A stretch of DNA of 64,000 bases, taken from the NCBI RefSeq assembly GCF_001688725.2, contig NZ_CP015401.2, forward strand, positions 372,001 to 436,000. Direction: 5' to 3'. The stretch is from Bacteroides caecimuris. GTDB lineage: Bacteria > Bacteroidota > Bacteroidia > Bacteroidales > Bacteroidaceae. Numbering within the stretch: the first letter of the stretch is position 1; every line of letters starts with the position of its first letter. The notes under the pieces are model-generated. The model did not search any database and was not told where the DNA came from. It saw only the letters and a program-made list of their open reading frames with translations. The position numbers and the translations under genes are program-made. Positions 7,518 to 17,283 of this stretch are shown here, piece after piece.

Positions 7518-8131
7518 TGAAGATTATTGCAGTAGGCATGAACTACGCCCAGCATAACAAAGAACTGGGACATACACAAGTAAATACGGAGCCGGTGATT
7601 TTTATGAAGCCTGATTCTGCTATTCTGAAAGATGGCAAACCGTTTTTCATCCCCGACTTTTCCAGCGAGATACATTATGAAACGGAATTGGTAGTCCGTA
7701 TCAACCGATTGGGGAAAAATATCGCTCCCCGTTTTGCTAACCGCTATTATGATGCTGTGACAGTCGGTATCGACTTTACAGCCCGTGACCTTCAACGAAA
7801 GTTCCGTGAGCAGGGGAACCCCTGGGAGCTTTGTAAAGGTTTTGATTCATCGGCTGCTATTGGGACTTTTGTTCCGGTAGAGCATTATAAAGATATTCAA
7901 AATTTGAACTTCAATCTGTTGATCGACGGTAAAGAAGTACAGCGTGGCTGTACAGCAGATATGCTTTTCAAGATAGATGATATTATCGCTTATGTCAGTC
8001 AGTATGTAACGTTGAAAATCGGTGATCTACTCTTTACGGGGACTCCAGTCGGTGTAGGTCCTGTTAGTATCGGACAGCATTTGCAAGGTTATCTGGAAGA
8101 GGAAAAACTGTTGGATTTCTATATTCGTTGA
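7517..8131 (+). CDS. Fumarylacetoacetate hydrolase family protein
   Basis: The family contains metal-dependent hydrolases, decarboxylases and isomerases acting on 2-oxo acid or acylpyruvate substrates. The 204-residue product is a single-domain, compact member. Its landmarks are FMKPDSAIL near residue 30, the metal-binding set around EIHYETELVVRI, VGIDFTARDLQ, WELCKGFDSSAAIG, and the terminal LLFTGTPVGVGPVSIG. Length and motifs resemble acylpyruvase or oxaloacetate-decarboxylase-type members, but the substrate cannot be read from the sequence. It overlaps rex by one base, and ispF follows after 39 bases. Confidence 0.85.
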   Translation: MKIIAVGMNYAQHNKELGHTQVNTEPVIFMKPDSAILKDGKPFFIPDFSSEIHYETELVVRINRLGKNIAPRFANRYYDAVTVGIDFTARDLQRKFREQGNPWELCKGFDSSAAIGTFVPVEHYKDIQNLNFNLLIDGKEVQRGCTADMLFKIDDIIAYVSQYVTLKIGDLLFTGTPVGVGPVSIGQHLQGYLEEEKLLDFYIR

Positions 8132-8170
8132 TCTTTTTTATTCAATTAGTACTCATTAGTTATACAAAAT

Positions 8171-8653
8171 ATGAAGATAAGAGTAGGCTTTGGCTTCGAT
8201 GTACACCAGCTGGTCGAAGGGCGTGAATTATGGCTGGGCGGTATTCTTTTGGAACATACCAAAGGATTGTTGGGACATTCGGATGCTGATGTATTGTTGC
8301 ATGCGGTTTGCGATGCTTTGTTAGGGGCAGCGAATATGCGTGATATCGGCTATCACTTTCCCGATACGGCTGGAGAATTTAAAAACATAGATAGCAAAAT
8401 ACTGCTGAAGAAAACAGTGGAATTGATTGCTACCAAAGGATATAAAGTGGGTAATATCGATGCAACCATTTGTGCCGAACGCCCGAAGTTAAAGGCACAC
8501 ATTCCTTTGATGCAAGAGACGATGGCAACTGTCATGGGAATTGATGCGGATGATATTTCCATTAAGGCGACTACTACTGAAAAACTGGGTTTTACGGGTC
8601 GCGAAGAAGGTATATCAGCCTACGCTACCGTATTGATAGAGAAGATTTCTTAA
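8171..8653 (+). CDS. ispF: 2-C-methyl-D-erythritol 2,4-cyclodiphosphate synthase
   Basis: IspF performs the fifth step of the MEP isoprenoid pathway, cyclising 4-diphosphocytidyl-methylerythritol 2-phosphate with release of CMP. The 160-residue product carries the metal-binding GFGFDVHQL (Asp and His) and GHSDADVLLHAVCDALLGAA, then DIGYHFPD and the C-terminal KATTTEKLGFTGREEGI. These match a typical trimeric IspF. The pathway partner ispD lies 36 kb away in the same window, so the two genes are not fused or adjacent here. Confidence 0.96.
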   Translation: MKIRVGFGFDVHQLVEGRELWLGGILLEHTKGLLGHSDADVLLHAVCDALLGAANMRDIGYHFPDTAGEFKNIDSKILLKKTVELIATKGYKVGNIDATICAERPKLKAHIPLMQETMATVMGIDADDISIKATTTEKLGFTGREEGISAYATVLIEKIS

Positions 8654-8671
8654 CCCCTAAAACAAATAAAT

Positions 8672-9679
8672 ATGATTCGGCTCTTAAAAATTTACTTAAC
8701 ACTTGTCTTTTTGTTGGTAACGACTTTTTGTATGGCTCAAAAGAGTGAACTGAAATTTAGTAAAGATGGTAAATTCAAAATTGTGCAATTTACCGATGTG
8801 CATTTTAAATACGGCAACTGGGCTTCTGATATCGCTTTGGAACGCATAAATCAGGTGCTTGATGATGAACGCCCGGATTTGGTGATTTTTACCGGCGATG
8901 TTGTTTATTCTGCTCCGGCAGATTCCGGAATGTTGCAGGTATTGGAACCGGTAGTTAAACGCAAACTGCCTTTCGTGGTCACTTTTGGTAATCATGACAA
9001 TGAACAGGGAATGACACGGGAACAGTTATATGATATTATCCGTAAAGTTCCCGGAAATTTATTGCCTGACCGGGGAACAGTCTTATCGCCGGACTATGTA
9101 TTAACCGTGAAATCGTCTTCTAATGTTAAGAAGGATGCAGCTTTGCTTTATTGCATGGATTCTCATTCCTATTCTCCTTTGAAAGATGTGAAGGGATATG
9201 CATGGCTTACATTCGATCAGATAAATTGGTATCGCCAGCAGAGTGCAGCTTATAAAGCGCAAAATGGTGGACAGCCTTTGCCGGCTCTTGCCTTTTTCCA
9301 TATTCCTCTTCCTGAATACAATGAAGCTGCCCGTTCAGAAAATGCGATTCTTCGCGGAACTCGTATGGAGGAAGCTTGTGCACCTAAATTGAATACGGGA
9401 ATGTTTGCGGCAATGAAAGAAGCGGGTGATGTGATGGGTATGTTTGTAGGACACGATCATGATAATGATTATGCAGTGATGTGGAAAGGTATTCTTCTGG
9501 CTTATGGACGCTTCACCGGTGGAAATACGGAATATAATCATTTGCCTAACGGGGCCCGTATCATCGTATTAGATGAGGGGGCTCGTACATTTACGTCCTG
9601 GATTCGTCAGAAAGACGGAGTGGTGGATAAAATTTCTTATCCAGCAAGTTTTGTCAAGGACGATTGGACTAAACGTTGA
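8672..9679 (+). CDS. Secreted calcineurin-type metallophosphoesterase
   Basis: The 335-residue product begins with a signal peptide ending near CMAQ (residues 1-22). It carries the five metallophosphoesterase blocks in order: FTDVHFKYG (D-x-H), FTGDVV (G-D), TFGNHDNE (GNHD), FFHIPLPEY (a metal His) and FVGHDHDNDY (G-H-x-H type). The dinuclear metal site is therefore complete. It resembles periplasmic phosphodiesterases or phosphatases of the purple-acid/Icc-like class; the substrate is unknown. The gene starts 18 bases after ispF and runs convergently into the next gene, overlapping it by 11 bases with no terminator visible. Confidence 0.85.
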   Translation: MIRLLKIYLTLVFLLVTTFCMAQKSELKFSKDGKFKIVQFTDVHFKYGNWASDIALERINQVLDDERPDLVIFTGDVVYSAPADSGMLQVLEPVVKRKLPFVVTFGNHDNEQGMTREQLYDIIRKVPGNLLPDRGTVLSPDYVLTVKSSSNVKKDAALLYCMDSHSYSPLKDVKGYAWLTFDQINWYRQQSAAYKAQNGGQPLPALAFFHIPLPEYNEAARSENAILRGTRMEEACAPKLNTGMFAAMKEAGDVMGMFVGHDHDNDYAVMWKGILLAYGRFTGGNTEYNHLPNGARIIVLDEGARTFTSWIRQKDGVVDKISYPASFVKDDWTKR

Positions 9680-10532
9680 GGCTTGCGAACTTCACATGGC
9701 TAAGGCGCGTGTACTTTGAACCATAGCTTTCGTATTGGCGTGATACTTTCGCCGATGCAATGTAGATAATATCCCCCAGTCGGTATTCATGTTCTATCCC
9801 TGATAGAGTGCATGAAACCGCACTGGGATTTTTTGATGGAATACTTATAATAACCAGGTTTCCACTGGCATTGGTTAAAGTCAGTATTTGCTTGACAAAA
9901 AACTGTGGGGTAGTGCCGTTCACTCTTGTTTTGTACGGATCATCTTCCAGTCGTACGCGTGTGACTTTTAATTTTAAGTCAGTCAGTTTTTCCCCTAATT
10001 CTCCTAGATAGCGGCTTGATGAACGTTTCTCTCTTGACTTTCTGATCATGATATCCAAATGTATGGAATGATAAGCCTGTGCTATCTTAACGAAACGTTC
10101 CTGTTTCGGTATTTTAGGGATGAACTTGTAAGCTACCCAACTTAAATAGGCAGGATCTATCTTCAAAATTTCATGAAGAAAATGTCCGCGATATTTTCCG
10201 AAGAAGATGAGGTCGTCACCGTTACTCTGCATTCTTTTCTCATTGTAATCCATGAGAATAAGACAACGCCTTGAATAATAAAACATTGTACTGGCGATCC
10301 GGAGGGATTCGTTAATGTCCGGTGACAGGTCATGTATATAAAGAATGGATTGCTTTTCGGGCAGGGGAGAGTACAGCCAAAGGGAATAGTTTGGTTTCCC
10401 CGGTCGGGGCAACACCACTAAGTAGACTCCTGCCTCTTTAAAAGGGGCTCTGCCTCGGTTGTACTCATTCAATTTGGCATACAATAAGGCTTCTTCGTTT
10501 TCGGAAATGCCCGGTAATCTAGGGTTAGCCAT
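9669..10532 (-). CDS. Hypothetical protein with a DUF3820/ExoX-C-like segment
   Basis: The 287-residue product is not a recognised enzyme. Around residues 107-135 it has FGKYRGHFLHEILKIDPAYL followed by SWVAYKF. This is the short G-K-Y-x-G-x-x-L-x-E-I-x-x-x-D-P-x-Y-L-x-W pattern of DUF3820 and the C-terminal domain of ExoX-type exonucleases, probably a small nucleic-acid-associated module. A basic stretch, RKSREKRSSSRYLGELGEKL, follows. No signal peptide or membrane segment is present, so it is likely cytoplasmic. It is transcribed divergently from mnmA and overlaps the phosphoesterase 3' end by 11 bases. Confidence 0.65.
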   Translation of the reverse strand: MANPRLPGISENEEALLYAKLNEYNRGRAPFKEAGVYLVVLPRPGKPNYSLWLYSPLPEKQSILYIHDLSPDINESLRIASTMFYYSRRCLILMDYNEKRMQSNGDDLIFFGKYRGHFLHEILKIDPAYLSWVAYKFIPKIPKQERFVKIAQAYHSIHLDIMIRKSREKRSSSRYLGELGEKLTDLKLKVTRVRLEDDPYKTRVNGTTPQFFVKQILTLTNASGNLVIISIPSKNPSAVSCTLSGIEHEYRLGDIIYIASAKVSRQYESYGSKYTRLSHVKFASLNV

Positions 10533-10556
10533 AATTGTTCTCGCTTTTGGTTATTT

Positions 10557-10564
10557 CAAATATA
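10557..10564 (-). promoter_or_regulatory. -7 element of the hypothetical gene at 9669-10532
   Basis: On the minus strand TATATTTG (10564-10557) fits TAnnTTTG. The -33 position lacks a good TTTG, so this is a moderate call. The leader would be about 20 bases. Confidence 0.5.
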
Positions 10565-10607
10565 AGGATTTTCTTTCAGAAAAGCAACTTTTCTCTTTGA
10601 AATCTCG

Positions 10608-10615
10608 TACATTTG
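10608..10615 (+). promoter_or_regulatory. -7 element of mnmA
   Basis: TACATTTG at 10608-10615 fits TAnnTTTG, 27 bases before the mnmA ATG. No convincing -33 box is seen at the expected distance. Confidence 0.5.
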
Positions 10616-10641
10616 TAACCATGTAAATTTTCAAAATTCGA

Positions 10642-11727
10642 ATGAAAGAACGAAATAAGAGAGTATTGGTAGGTATGAGTGGTGGTATAGACAGCACCGC
10701 TACTTGCTTGATGCTGCAAGAACAAGGATATGAGATTGTAGGAGTTACCATGCGTGTGTGGGGAGATGAACCGCAGGATGCCAGGGAGTTAGCAAAACGG
10801 ATGGGGATTGAACATTATGTGGCAGATGAGCGTATTCCTTTTAAAGAGACCATCGTCAAAAACTTCATAGACGAATATAAGCAGGGGCGTACACCAAATC
10901 CGTGCGTGATGTGCAATCCGTTGTTTAAGTTCCGGGTTCTGACGGAGTGGGCGGATAAGTTGAATTGTGCATGGATAGCTACCGGGCATTATTCGCGATT
11001 GGAAGAGAAAAACGGAAATATTTATATAGTAACCGGAGACGATGATAAGAAAGACCAGTCGTATTTTCTTTGGAGATTGGGGCAGGATGTGCTGAAACGT
11101 TGCATTTTCCCGTTGGGAGATTATACGAAGGTGAAGGTTCGTGAGTATCTTGCGGAGAAAGGGTATGAGGCAAAGTCGAAAGAAGGAGAAAGTATGGAAG
11201 TCTGCTTTATTAAGGGAGATTACCGTGATTTTCTTCGTGAGCAGTGCCCCGAACTGGATAGTGAAATCGGACCGGGATGGTTTGTAAACTCTGAAGGAGT
11301 AAAACTGGGGAAACACAAAGGAGCACCTTATTATACGATTGGTCAACGAAAAGGACTGGAGATTGCTTTAGGAAAGCCAGCTTATGTGTTGAAAATCAAT
11401 CCGCAGAAAAATACAGTAATGCTTGGAGATGCCGACCAATTGAAAACTGAATACATGTTGGCGGAGCAGGATAAGATTGTGGATGAACGGGAACTGCTCG
11501 GGTGTGAGAATCTGACGGTGCGGATTCGTTATCGCAGTCGTCCGATTCCCTGTCAGGTGAAAAGATTGGAAGACGGACGTTTGTTGGTACGTTTCCTCGA
11601 AACGGCTTCGGCCATTGCTCCCGGACAATCAGCTGTGTTTTATGATGGAAGACGGGTGCTGGGAGGAGCTTTCATCGCGTCCCAAAGAGGAATCGGGCTG
11701 GTGATTATAGAAAATGAAGAATTATGA
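10642..11727 (+). CDS. mnmA: tRNA-specific 2-thiouridylase
   Basis: MnmA adds sulfur to U34 of tRNAs for Lys, Glu and Gln, using ATP to adenylate the base and a persulfide carried by a sulfur relay. The 361-residue product shows the PP-loop [15 protein letters not shown]. It has the first catalytic Cys in NPCVMCNP, the second in [16 protein letters not shown], and the conserved [11 protein letters not shown]-terminal beta domain ([26 protein letters not shown]) completes the fold. Bacteroides often have more than one MnmA paralogue; which one this is cannot be told here. A secreted protease gene follows 24 bases later. Confidence 0.93.
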   Translation: MKERNKRVLVGMSGGIDSTATCLMLQEQGYEIVGVTMRVWGDEPQDARELAKRMGIEHYVADERIPFKETIVKNFIDEYKQGRTPNPCVMCNPLFKFRVLTEWADKLNCAWIATGHYSRLEEKNGNIYIVTGDDDKKDQSYFLWRLGQDVLKRCIFPLGDYTKVKVREYLAEKGYEAKSKEGESMEVCFIKGDYRDFLREQCPELDSEIGPGWFVNSEGVKLGKHKGAPYYTIGQRKGLEIALGKPAYVLKINPQKNTVMLGDADQLKTEYMLAEQDKIVDERELLGCENLTVRIRYRSRPIPCQVKRLEDGRLLVRFLETASAIAPGQSAVFYDGRRVLGGAFIASQRGIGLVIIENEEL

Positions 11728-11751
11728 TTGATTAAAATAGAAAGATAACTT

Positions 11752-13107
11752 ATGAAGAAGTTTATAGTATTGATTCTCGCTCTAAATATGTATTTGGGGG
11801 TATCTGCCCAATTTACTCCGGGAGATACCTTAAAATACCGGATTAGTCTGAAAGACAAAGCGGCTACGGACTATTCTTTGCAGAAACCGGAAAAGTATTT
11901 GTCTAAGAAATCTATAGAACGGAGAAAGAAACAGGGATTGCCCATTGATTCTACAGACTTACCGGTTTGCAGGGAGTATGTAGATGCCATACGAAAAACA
12001 GGTGTTCATGTACTTGTGACTGGGAAATGGGATAATTTCGTCACTGTTTCTTGTAATGACAGTACGTTAATCAGCGAAATAGCCGGATTCCTTTTTGTAC
12101 GTTCTACGGAAAGAGTGTGGAAAGGTGTCACACAAAGAGCGTTTAAAAGAGACTCATTGATAAATAAACCGTTGCGCACCGATAGCCTTTACGGTCCTGC
12201 AATCACGCAAGCGGCTATGAGCCGCGTCGATCTCCTGCATGATGCCGGCTTTAAGGGGCAGGGAATGACCATTGCCGTGATTGATGCCGGCTTCCATAAT
12301 GTGGATAAGATTGATGCCATGAAAAATATCCGTATCCTCGGTGTGCGTGACTTTGTGAATCCGGAGGCAGATATTTATGCAGAAAGCAGTCATGGAATGT
12401 CTGTATTGTCCTGTATGGCTATGAACCAGCCGCATGTGATGATTGGCACTGCTCCTGAAGCTTCTTATTGGTTGCTGCGTAGTGAAGACGAATATTCGGA
12501 AAATTTGGTAGAGCAGGATTATTGGGCGGCAGCTATCGAGTTTGCTGATAGTGTAGGAGTGGATTTGGTGAATACATCGCTTGGTTACTACTCATTTGAT
12601 GATTCTACGAAGAATTATAGACACCGTGACTTGAATGGTCATTATGCGCTGATGTCCCGGGAAGCTGCGAAGGCTGCCGATAAAGGAATGGTAGTTGTGT
12701 GCAGTGCCGGAAATTCGGGTGCCGATTCGTGGAAGAAGATTACTCCTCCGGGAGATGCGGAGAATATCATAACTGTAGGAGCTGTAACAAAAAGAGGAGA
12801 ACTGGCGCCGTTTTCTTCGGTCGGAAATACGGCTGACGGACGTGTGAAGCCGGACGTAGTGGCTGTCGGTTTAAATTCGGATGTGATGGGAACGGATGGA
12901 AATCTTCGTCGCGCCAATGGAACCTCTTTTGCTTCTCCGATTATGTGCGGTATGGTAGCTTGCTTATGGCAAGCTTGTCCGAAGCTGACGGCAAAGCAGA
13001 TTATTGATTTGGTACGTCAGTCAGGTGACAGAGCTGATTTTCCAGATAATATATATGGATATGGTATTCCCGATTTGTGGAAGGCATATCAATCAACTCA
13101 ACGTTAA
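11752..13107 (+). CDS. Secreted subtilisin-like serine protease (S8)
   Basis: The 451-residue product has a signal peptide (residues 1-20, ending YLGVSAQ) and an N-terminal prodomain-like region to about residue 160. The catalytic domain follows, with Asp in TIAVIDAGFHNVD, His in ESSHGMSVLSCMA, the oxyanion Asn in VVCSAGNSGADSW and the nucleophile Ser in NGTSFASPIMCGMVACL. All three catalytic residues are in their normal contexts, so it should be active outside the inner membrane. No C-terminal sorting domain is visible. The xseA gene starts 12 bases downstream, so the two probably share a transcript although their functions differ. Confidence 0.9.
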   Translation: MKKFIVLILALNMYLGVSAQFTPGDTLKYRISLKDKAATDYSLQKPEKYLSKKSIERRKKQGLPIDSTDLPVCREYVDAIRKTGVHVLVTGKWDNFVTVSCNDSTLISEIAGFLFVRSTERVWKGVTQRAFKRDSLINKPLRTDSLYGPAITQAAMSRVDLLHDAGFKGQGMTIAVIDAGFHNVDKIDAMKNIRILGVRDFVNPEADIYAESSHGMSVLSCMAMNQPHVMIGTAPEASYWLLRSEDEYSENLVEQDYWAAAIEFADSVGVDLVNTSLGYYSFDDSTKNYRHRDLNGHYALMSREAAKAADKGMVVVCSAGNSGADSWKKITPPGDAENIITVGAVTKRGELAPFSSVGNTADGRVKPDVVAVGLNSDVMGTDGNLRRANGTSFASPIMCGMVACLWQACPKLTAKQIIDLVRQSGDRADFPDNIYGYGIPDLWKAYQSTQR

Positions 13108-13119
13108 CTGTTCTTTTTT

Positions 13120-14352
13120 ATGGATTCTCTTTCCCTTTTAGAACTGAATTCACTCATCCGCCGTAGTCTGGAGCAATGCCTGCCCGATGAATATTGGATA
13201 CAGGCAGAGTTGAGCGATGTCCGTTCCAATACGACAGGGCATTGTTATCTGGAATTTGTGCAGAAAGATCCTCGTAGTAATAATCTCGTAGCCAAAGCAC
13301 GGGGAATGATTTGGAATACTATCTACCGCCTACTGAAACCCTACTTTGAGGAAAGCACCGGACAACTATTTACCTCCGGTATTAAAGTGCTGGTGAAAGT
13401 AACTGTTCAGTTTCATGAATTATACGGTTACAGTTTGACGGTGCTTGATATTGATCCTGCTTACACGTTGGGAGATATGGCTCGCCGTCGTCGGGAAATA
13501 TTATTGCAGTTGGAAGAGGAGGGAGTTTTGACGTTGAATAAAGAACTTGAAATGCCGATTCTTCCTCAACGTGTTGCTGTTATTTCTTCGGCTACTGCAG
13601 CCGGATATGGAGACTTCTGCCATCAGTTACAGCGCAATCCGGGCGGATTCTATTTTTATACAGAACTTTTTCCGGCTTTAATGCAAGGCAATCAAGTTGA
13701 AGAATCTGTATTGGCAGCTTTAGACCGTATCAATACCCGCATCAATGAATTTGACGTAGTGGTCATTATTCGTGGCGGTGGGGCTACTTCCGATTTATCC
13801 GGTTTTGATACTTATCTACTAGCAGCTGCATGTGCGCAATTTCCATTACCTATCATTACCGGTATTGGTCATGAACGCGATGATACAGTGCTTGACTCTG
13901 TGGCTCATACCCGGGTAAAGACTCCTACGGCTGCTGCCGAACTTCTGATTCATCAGGTAACGGAAGTTGCAGAGCATCTGGAAGAATTATCTGTACGTCT
14001 TCAACAGGGAACTTATATGCTTCTTGATCAGGAACAACGAAGGTTGGAGGCACTCCAAATCCGTATTCCCAATCTTGTTCACCGCAAACTTGCGGATGCT
14101 CGTTTTTCTTTGCTGGCAGCAAAGAAGGATTTATCACAAGTAGCGAAAGCATTGTTGGCCCGTCAGTCTCACCGATTGGAACTTTTGCAACAGCGAATAG
14201 CAGACGCCTCTCCGGATAAACTCTTGAGCCGGGGATACAGTATTACAATCAAAGACGGGAAAGTGGTGACGGATGCATCTTCGCTGAAACCGGGAGATTG
14301 CTTGACAACCCGGTTGCTGAAAGGAGAAGTACAATCTGTGGTGGAAAAGTAA
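13120..14352 (+). CDS. xseA: Exodeoxyribonuclease VII large subunit
   Basis: XseA is the catalytic subunit of Exo VII, which degrades single-stranded DNA from both ends. The 410-residue product has an N-terminal OB-fold (IQAELSDVRSNTTGHCYLEF) and the central catalytic domain with VAVISSATAAGYGDFCHQL, VVVIIRGGGATSDLSGFD and ITGIGHERDDTVLDSVAHTR. These contain the conserved Asp, Arg and His residues. A long coiled-coil C-terminal half ends in LLSRGYSITIKDGKVV. The small subunit gene xseB follows after 60 bases. Confidence 0.95.
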   Translation: MDSLSLLELNSLIRRSLEQCLPDEYWIQAELSDVRSNTTGHCYLEFVQKDPRSNNLVAKARGMIWNTIYRLLKPYFEESTGQLFTSGIKVLVKVTVQFHELYGYSLTVLDIDPAYTLGDMARRRREILLQLEEEGVLTLNKELEMPILPQRVAVISSATAAGYGDFCHQLQRNPGGFYFYTELFPALMQGNQVEESVLAALDRINTRINEFDVVVIIRGGGATSDLSGFDTYLLAAACAQFPLPIITGIGHERDDTVLDSVAHTRVKTPTAAAELLIHQVTEVAEHLEELSVRLQQGTYMLLDQEQRRLEALQIRIPNLVHRKLADARFSLLAAKKDLSQVAKALLARQSHRLELLQQRIADASPDKLLSRGYSITIKDGKVVTDASSLKPGDCLTTRLLKGEVQSVVEK

Positions 14353-14412
14353 CTATCCGTTGACTGTGTATTTGTAAGAACATTCATTATTAACCATTAA
14401 ATATCAATCATC

Positions 14413-14622
14413 GTGGCAGGAAAAAAAGAAACATATTCCCAAGCAATGGAACGTCTCGAAAAGATCGTTCGCCAGATAGATAATAACGAACTGGATATTG
14501 ACATTTTGAGTGAGAAAATAAAAGAAGCCAATGAAATTATTGCCTTTTGCAAGGATAAATTGACAAAAGCTGACCAGGAAGTCGAAAAATTATTGCAAGA
14601 AAAGAGGCTATCTGAAGAATAA
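14413..14622 (+). CDS. xseB: Exodeoxyribonuclease VII small subunit
   Basis: The 69-residue partner of XseA starts at a GTG (14413). The family core is YSQAMERLEKIVRQIDNNEL followed by DIDILSEKIKEANEIIAFC, a two-helix hairpin that wraps around the XseA coiled coil. The acidic, Lys/Glu-rich end (KLLQEKRLSEE) is typical. The GTG start is chosen because the first in-frame ATG would remove the conserved first helix. Confidence 0.93.
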   Translation: MAGKKETYSQAMERLEKIVRQIDNNELDIDILSEKIKEANEIIAFCKDKLTKADQEVEKLLQEKRLSEE

Positions 14623-14672
14623 AAGTTATTTTTGCGTTTCAATGCAATAGAAAAGAAATTAATACATAAAAT

Positions 14673-15692
14673 ATGAAAGAAATAGACTGGGCGAATCTGT
14701 CATTCGGATACATGAAGACAGATTACAATGTGAGAATTAACTTCCGTAATGGTGCATGGGGAGAATTAGAGGTTAGTAGTGACGAACACCTCAATTTGCA
14801 CATGGCGGCAACCTGTTTGCACTATGGTCAGGAAGCCTTTGAAGGACTGAAAGCATTCCGTGGAAAGGATGGTAAAGTGCGTATTTTCCGTTTGGAAGAA
14901 AACGCTGCCCGTCTGCAATCTACTTGCCAAGGAATTCTGATGGCAGAACTTCCGACAGAACGATTCAAAGAAGCAATTTTGAAGGTTGTAAAATTGAATG
15001 AACGTTTTATCCCTCCTTATGAAACCGGTGCTTCTCTTTACATTCGTCCGCTGTTGATCGGAACAAGTGCTCAGGTAGGTGTACATCCTGCTGAAGAGTA
15101 TATGTTTGTTGTGTTCGTAACTCCGGTAGGTCCGTATTTCAAAGGTGGTTTCTCTACCAATCCGTACGTTATCATTCGTGAGTTCGATCGTGCCGCTCCT
15201 CATGGAACAGGTATTTATAAAGTAGGTGGCAACTATGCAGCCAGCCTTCGTGCTAACAAGAAAGCACACGATCTGGGTTATTCCTGCGAGTTCTATCTTG
15301 ATGCGAAAGAAAAGAAATATATCGATGAATGTGGTGCTGCCAACTTCTTCGGTATTAAAGATAATACTTATATCACTCCAAAATCGACTTCTATTCTGCC
15401 TTCTATTACCAATAAGAGTTTGATGCAGTTGGCAGAAGATATGGGTATCAAGGTGGAACGCCGTCCGATACCGGAAGAAGAATTGGAAACATTTGAAGAA
15501 GCAGGTGCTTGTGGTACTGCCGCAGTAATCAGCCCGATTCAGCGTATTGATGATTTGGAAAACGGAAAATCATACGTTATCTCTAAAGACGGTAAGCCGG
15601 GACCTATCTGTACGAAATTGTACAATAAACTGCGTGGAATCCAGTATGGTGACGAACCGGATACACATGGCTGGGTGACGATTGTGGAATAA
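14673..15692 (+). CDS. ilvE: Branched-chain amino acid aminotransferase
   Basis: This PLP enzyme of fold type IV transaminates leucine, isoleucine and valine with 2-oxoglutarate. The 339-residue product contains LHYGQEAFEGLKAFRGKDG at the N-terminus. The PLP lysine region is YKVGGNYAASLRANKKAHDLG, and the cofactor-phosphate loop is CGAANFFGIKDNTYITP, with GACGTAAVISPIQRI near the end. A -7-like TATTTTTG lies at 14627-14634 within the 50-base gap after xseB. No leader peptide or attenuator is visible before it. Confidence 0.94.
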   Translation: MKEIDWANLSFGYMKTDYNVRINFRNGAWGELEVSSDEHLNLHMAATCLHYGQEAFEGLKAFRGKDGKVRIFRLEENAARLQSTCQGILMAELPTERFKEAILKVVKLNERFIPPYETGASLYIRPLLIGTSAQVGVHPAEEYMFVVFVTPVGPYFKGGFSTNPYVIIREFDRAAPHGTGIYKVGGNYAASLRANKKAHDLGYSCEFYLDAKEKKYIDECGAANFFGIKDNTYITPKSTSILPSITNKSLMQLAEDMGIKVERRPIPEEELETFEEAGACGTAAVISPIQRIDDLENGKSYVISKDGKPGPICTKLYNKLRGIQYGDEPDTHGWVTIVE

Positions 15693-15741
15693 CCGTATAT
15701 AATGAAATAACACATTTATTAATAAATTAATATTATTCACT

Positions 15742-16359
15742 ATGTTAAAACAAAATTCAGAACTACGTGCTGAGGCACGTCAGGCACTTCAAGGTAAGTG
15801 GCCTATGGCAGCTGTTGCTGCGCTTATTTATTCAGTTATTGCTGGTGGACTTTCCGCTATTCCTTTTATCGGTGGATTGTGTTCTTTGTTTGTCGGCCTG
15901 CCGCTTGCATACGGTTTGGCCATTGTGATGTTTAGCGTGTTCAAAAACAGAGAAAAGGACATCGATTTTGGAATACTGTTCGAAGGCTTCCAGGATTACA
16001 GCCGTATCTTTGTAACTAAGTTTCTCCAGCAACTTTACACAGCATTGTGGGCTTTGTTGTTGGTTGTTCCTGGTATCATCAAGTATTATTCTTATGCAAT
16101 GACGGACTATATCTTGAAGGAAGAGCCGGAAATGAAAAACAACGCAGCTATCGAGAAGAGTATGGCTATGATGGAAAACAACAAGATGAAACTGTTTATG
16201 CTTGATTTGAGCTTTATCGGTTGGGCAATTCTTTGTTGCATCACTCTCGGTATCGGCTTCTTTTTCCTAATACCTTACATGCAATCAGCGCGTGCTGCTT
16301 TCTATGAAGATCTGAAAGCACAACAGGGAGGAAATGTTGAAGCAAAGGTTGAAATGTAA
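15742..16359 (+). CDS. DUF975-type integral membrane protein
   Basis: The 205-residue product starts with the family pattern [21 protein letters not shown]. It contains four or five hydrophobic segments (about 25-45, 48-68, 95-118, 150-178 and a final one near 170-185 that may be continuous). In the middle, [24 protein letters not shown] is the conserved region preceding a Met-rich loop with [20 protein letters not shown]. Family members are polytopic proteins of unknown role in the inner membrane. A terminator follows 28 bases after the stop, making this the end of a unit. The function is unknown. Confidence 0.75.
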   Translation: MLKQNSELRAEARQALQGKWPMAAVAALIYSVIAGGLSAIPFIGGLCSLFVGLPLAYGLAIVMFSVFKNREKDIDFGILFEGFQDYSRIFVTKFLQQLYTALWALLLVVPGIIKYYSYAMTDYILKEEPEMKNNAAIEKSMAMMENNKMKLFMLDLSFIGWAILCCITLGIGFFFLIPYMQSARAAFYEDLKAQQGGNVEAKVEM

Positions 16360-16387
16360 TCGACAAATAAATTCAGCTATATGTAAG

Positions 16388-16424
16388 AATGGAGCATGGA
16401 GAAATCTGTGCTCCATTTCTTTTT
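16388..16424 (+). terminator. Terminator of the DUF975 gene
   Basis: AATGGAGCA (16388-16396) pairs with TGCTCCATT (16409-16417), followed by TTCTTTTTG. The T tract merges with the -33 box of the next promoter. Confidence 0.85.
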
Positions 16425-16452
16425 GTGGGTTACGTCAAAATCAGTACCTTTG
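16422..16452 (+). promoter_or_regulatory. Promoter of trmB
   Basis: TTTG (16422-16425) and TACCTTTG (16445-16452) are spaced by exactly 19 bases. The TTTG lies in the T tract of the upstream terminator. The promoter excludes the earlier open-frame start at 16334. Confidence 0.85.
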
Positions 16453-16471
16453 CGACCTAATCAGGATTGAT

Positions 16472-17230
16472 ATGGGAAAGAATAAATTAGAAAAGTTTGC
16501 CGATATGGCGAGTTATCCACATGTGTTCGAATATCCTTATTCGGCAGTAGATAACGTGCCTTTTGACATGAAAGGGAAATGGCACAAGGAGTTCTTTAAA
16601 AATGACCATCCGATAGTGCTTGAACTGGGCTGTGGACGTGGTGAATATACCGTCGGACTTGGTAAGATGTTTCCCGAAAAGAACTTTATAGCAGTAGATA
16701 TTAAAGGTGCCCGCATGTGGACGGGGGCAACGGAATCATTGCAGGCAGGAATGAAGAATGTAGCTTTTCTGCGCACGAATATCGAAATCATCGAACGTTT
16801 TTTTGCGGAAGGCGAAGTTAGCGAGATATGGCTGACTTTCTCCGACCCACAGATGAAGAAAGCGACCAAACGACTGACTTCCACTTATTTCATGGAAAGA
16901 TACCGCAAGTTTCTGCAACCGAACGGTATTATCCACCTGAAAACGGACAGCAACTTCATGTTTACCTATACAAAATACATGATTGAGGCAAACCGTCTTC
17001 CCGTTGAATTTATGACCGAAGATTTATATCATTCCGATTTGGTAGATGATATTCTCAGTATCAAGACTTATTATGAACAACAATGGCTCGATCGTGGTTT
17101 AGCGATTAAGTATATCAAATTCCGTCTTCCGCAGGAAGGTCTACTGCAAGAACCGGATGTAGAAATAGAACTCGATTCTTATCGTAGCTACAATCGTAGC
17201 AAACGTAGCGGATTAAGTACAAGTAAATAG
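16472..17230 (+). CDS. trmB: tRNA (guanine-N7-)-methyltransferase
   Basis: TrmB methylates G46 in the variable loop of tRNA using S-adenosylmethionine. From ATG 16472 ([20 protein letters not shown]) the product has 252 residues. The SAM-binding motif is [16 protein letters not shown], followed by [15 protein letters not shown]. The catalytic and tRNA-contact block is [19 protein letters not shown], where most families have FPDPWPKKRH; the variant FSDPQMKK is usual in Bacteroidetes. The 46-codon upstream extension of the open frame overlaps the previous gene's 3' end, its terminator and this promoter, so it is not used. Confidence 0.93.
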   Translation: MGKNKLEKFADMASYPHVFEYPYSAVDNVPFDMKGKWHKEFFKNDHPIVLELGCGRGEYTVGLGKMFPEKNFIAVDIKGARMWTGATESLQAGMKNVAFLRTNIEIIERFFAEGEVSEIWLTFSDPQMKKATKRLTSTYFMERYRKFLQPNGIIHLKTDSNFMFTYTKYMIEANRLPVEFMTEDLYHSDLVDDILSIKTYYEQQWLDRGLAIKYIKFRLPQEGLLQEPDVEIELDSYRSYNRSKRSGLSTSK

Positions 17231-17283
17231 TTTTGTGCAGAAACATCGCCCTAAAAGTGAACTGACGCTTCATCGAATGGTGA

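Noticed and set aside
16334..16471. 46-codon extension of TrmB
   Set aside because: It overlaps the upstream gene's 3' end, its terminator and a perfect promoter; the extension is not TrmB-like.
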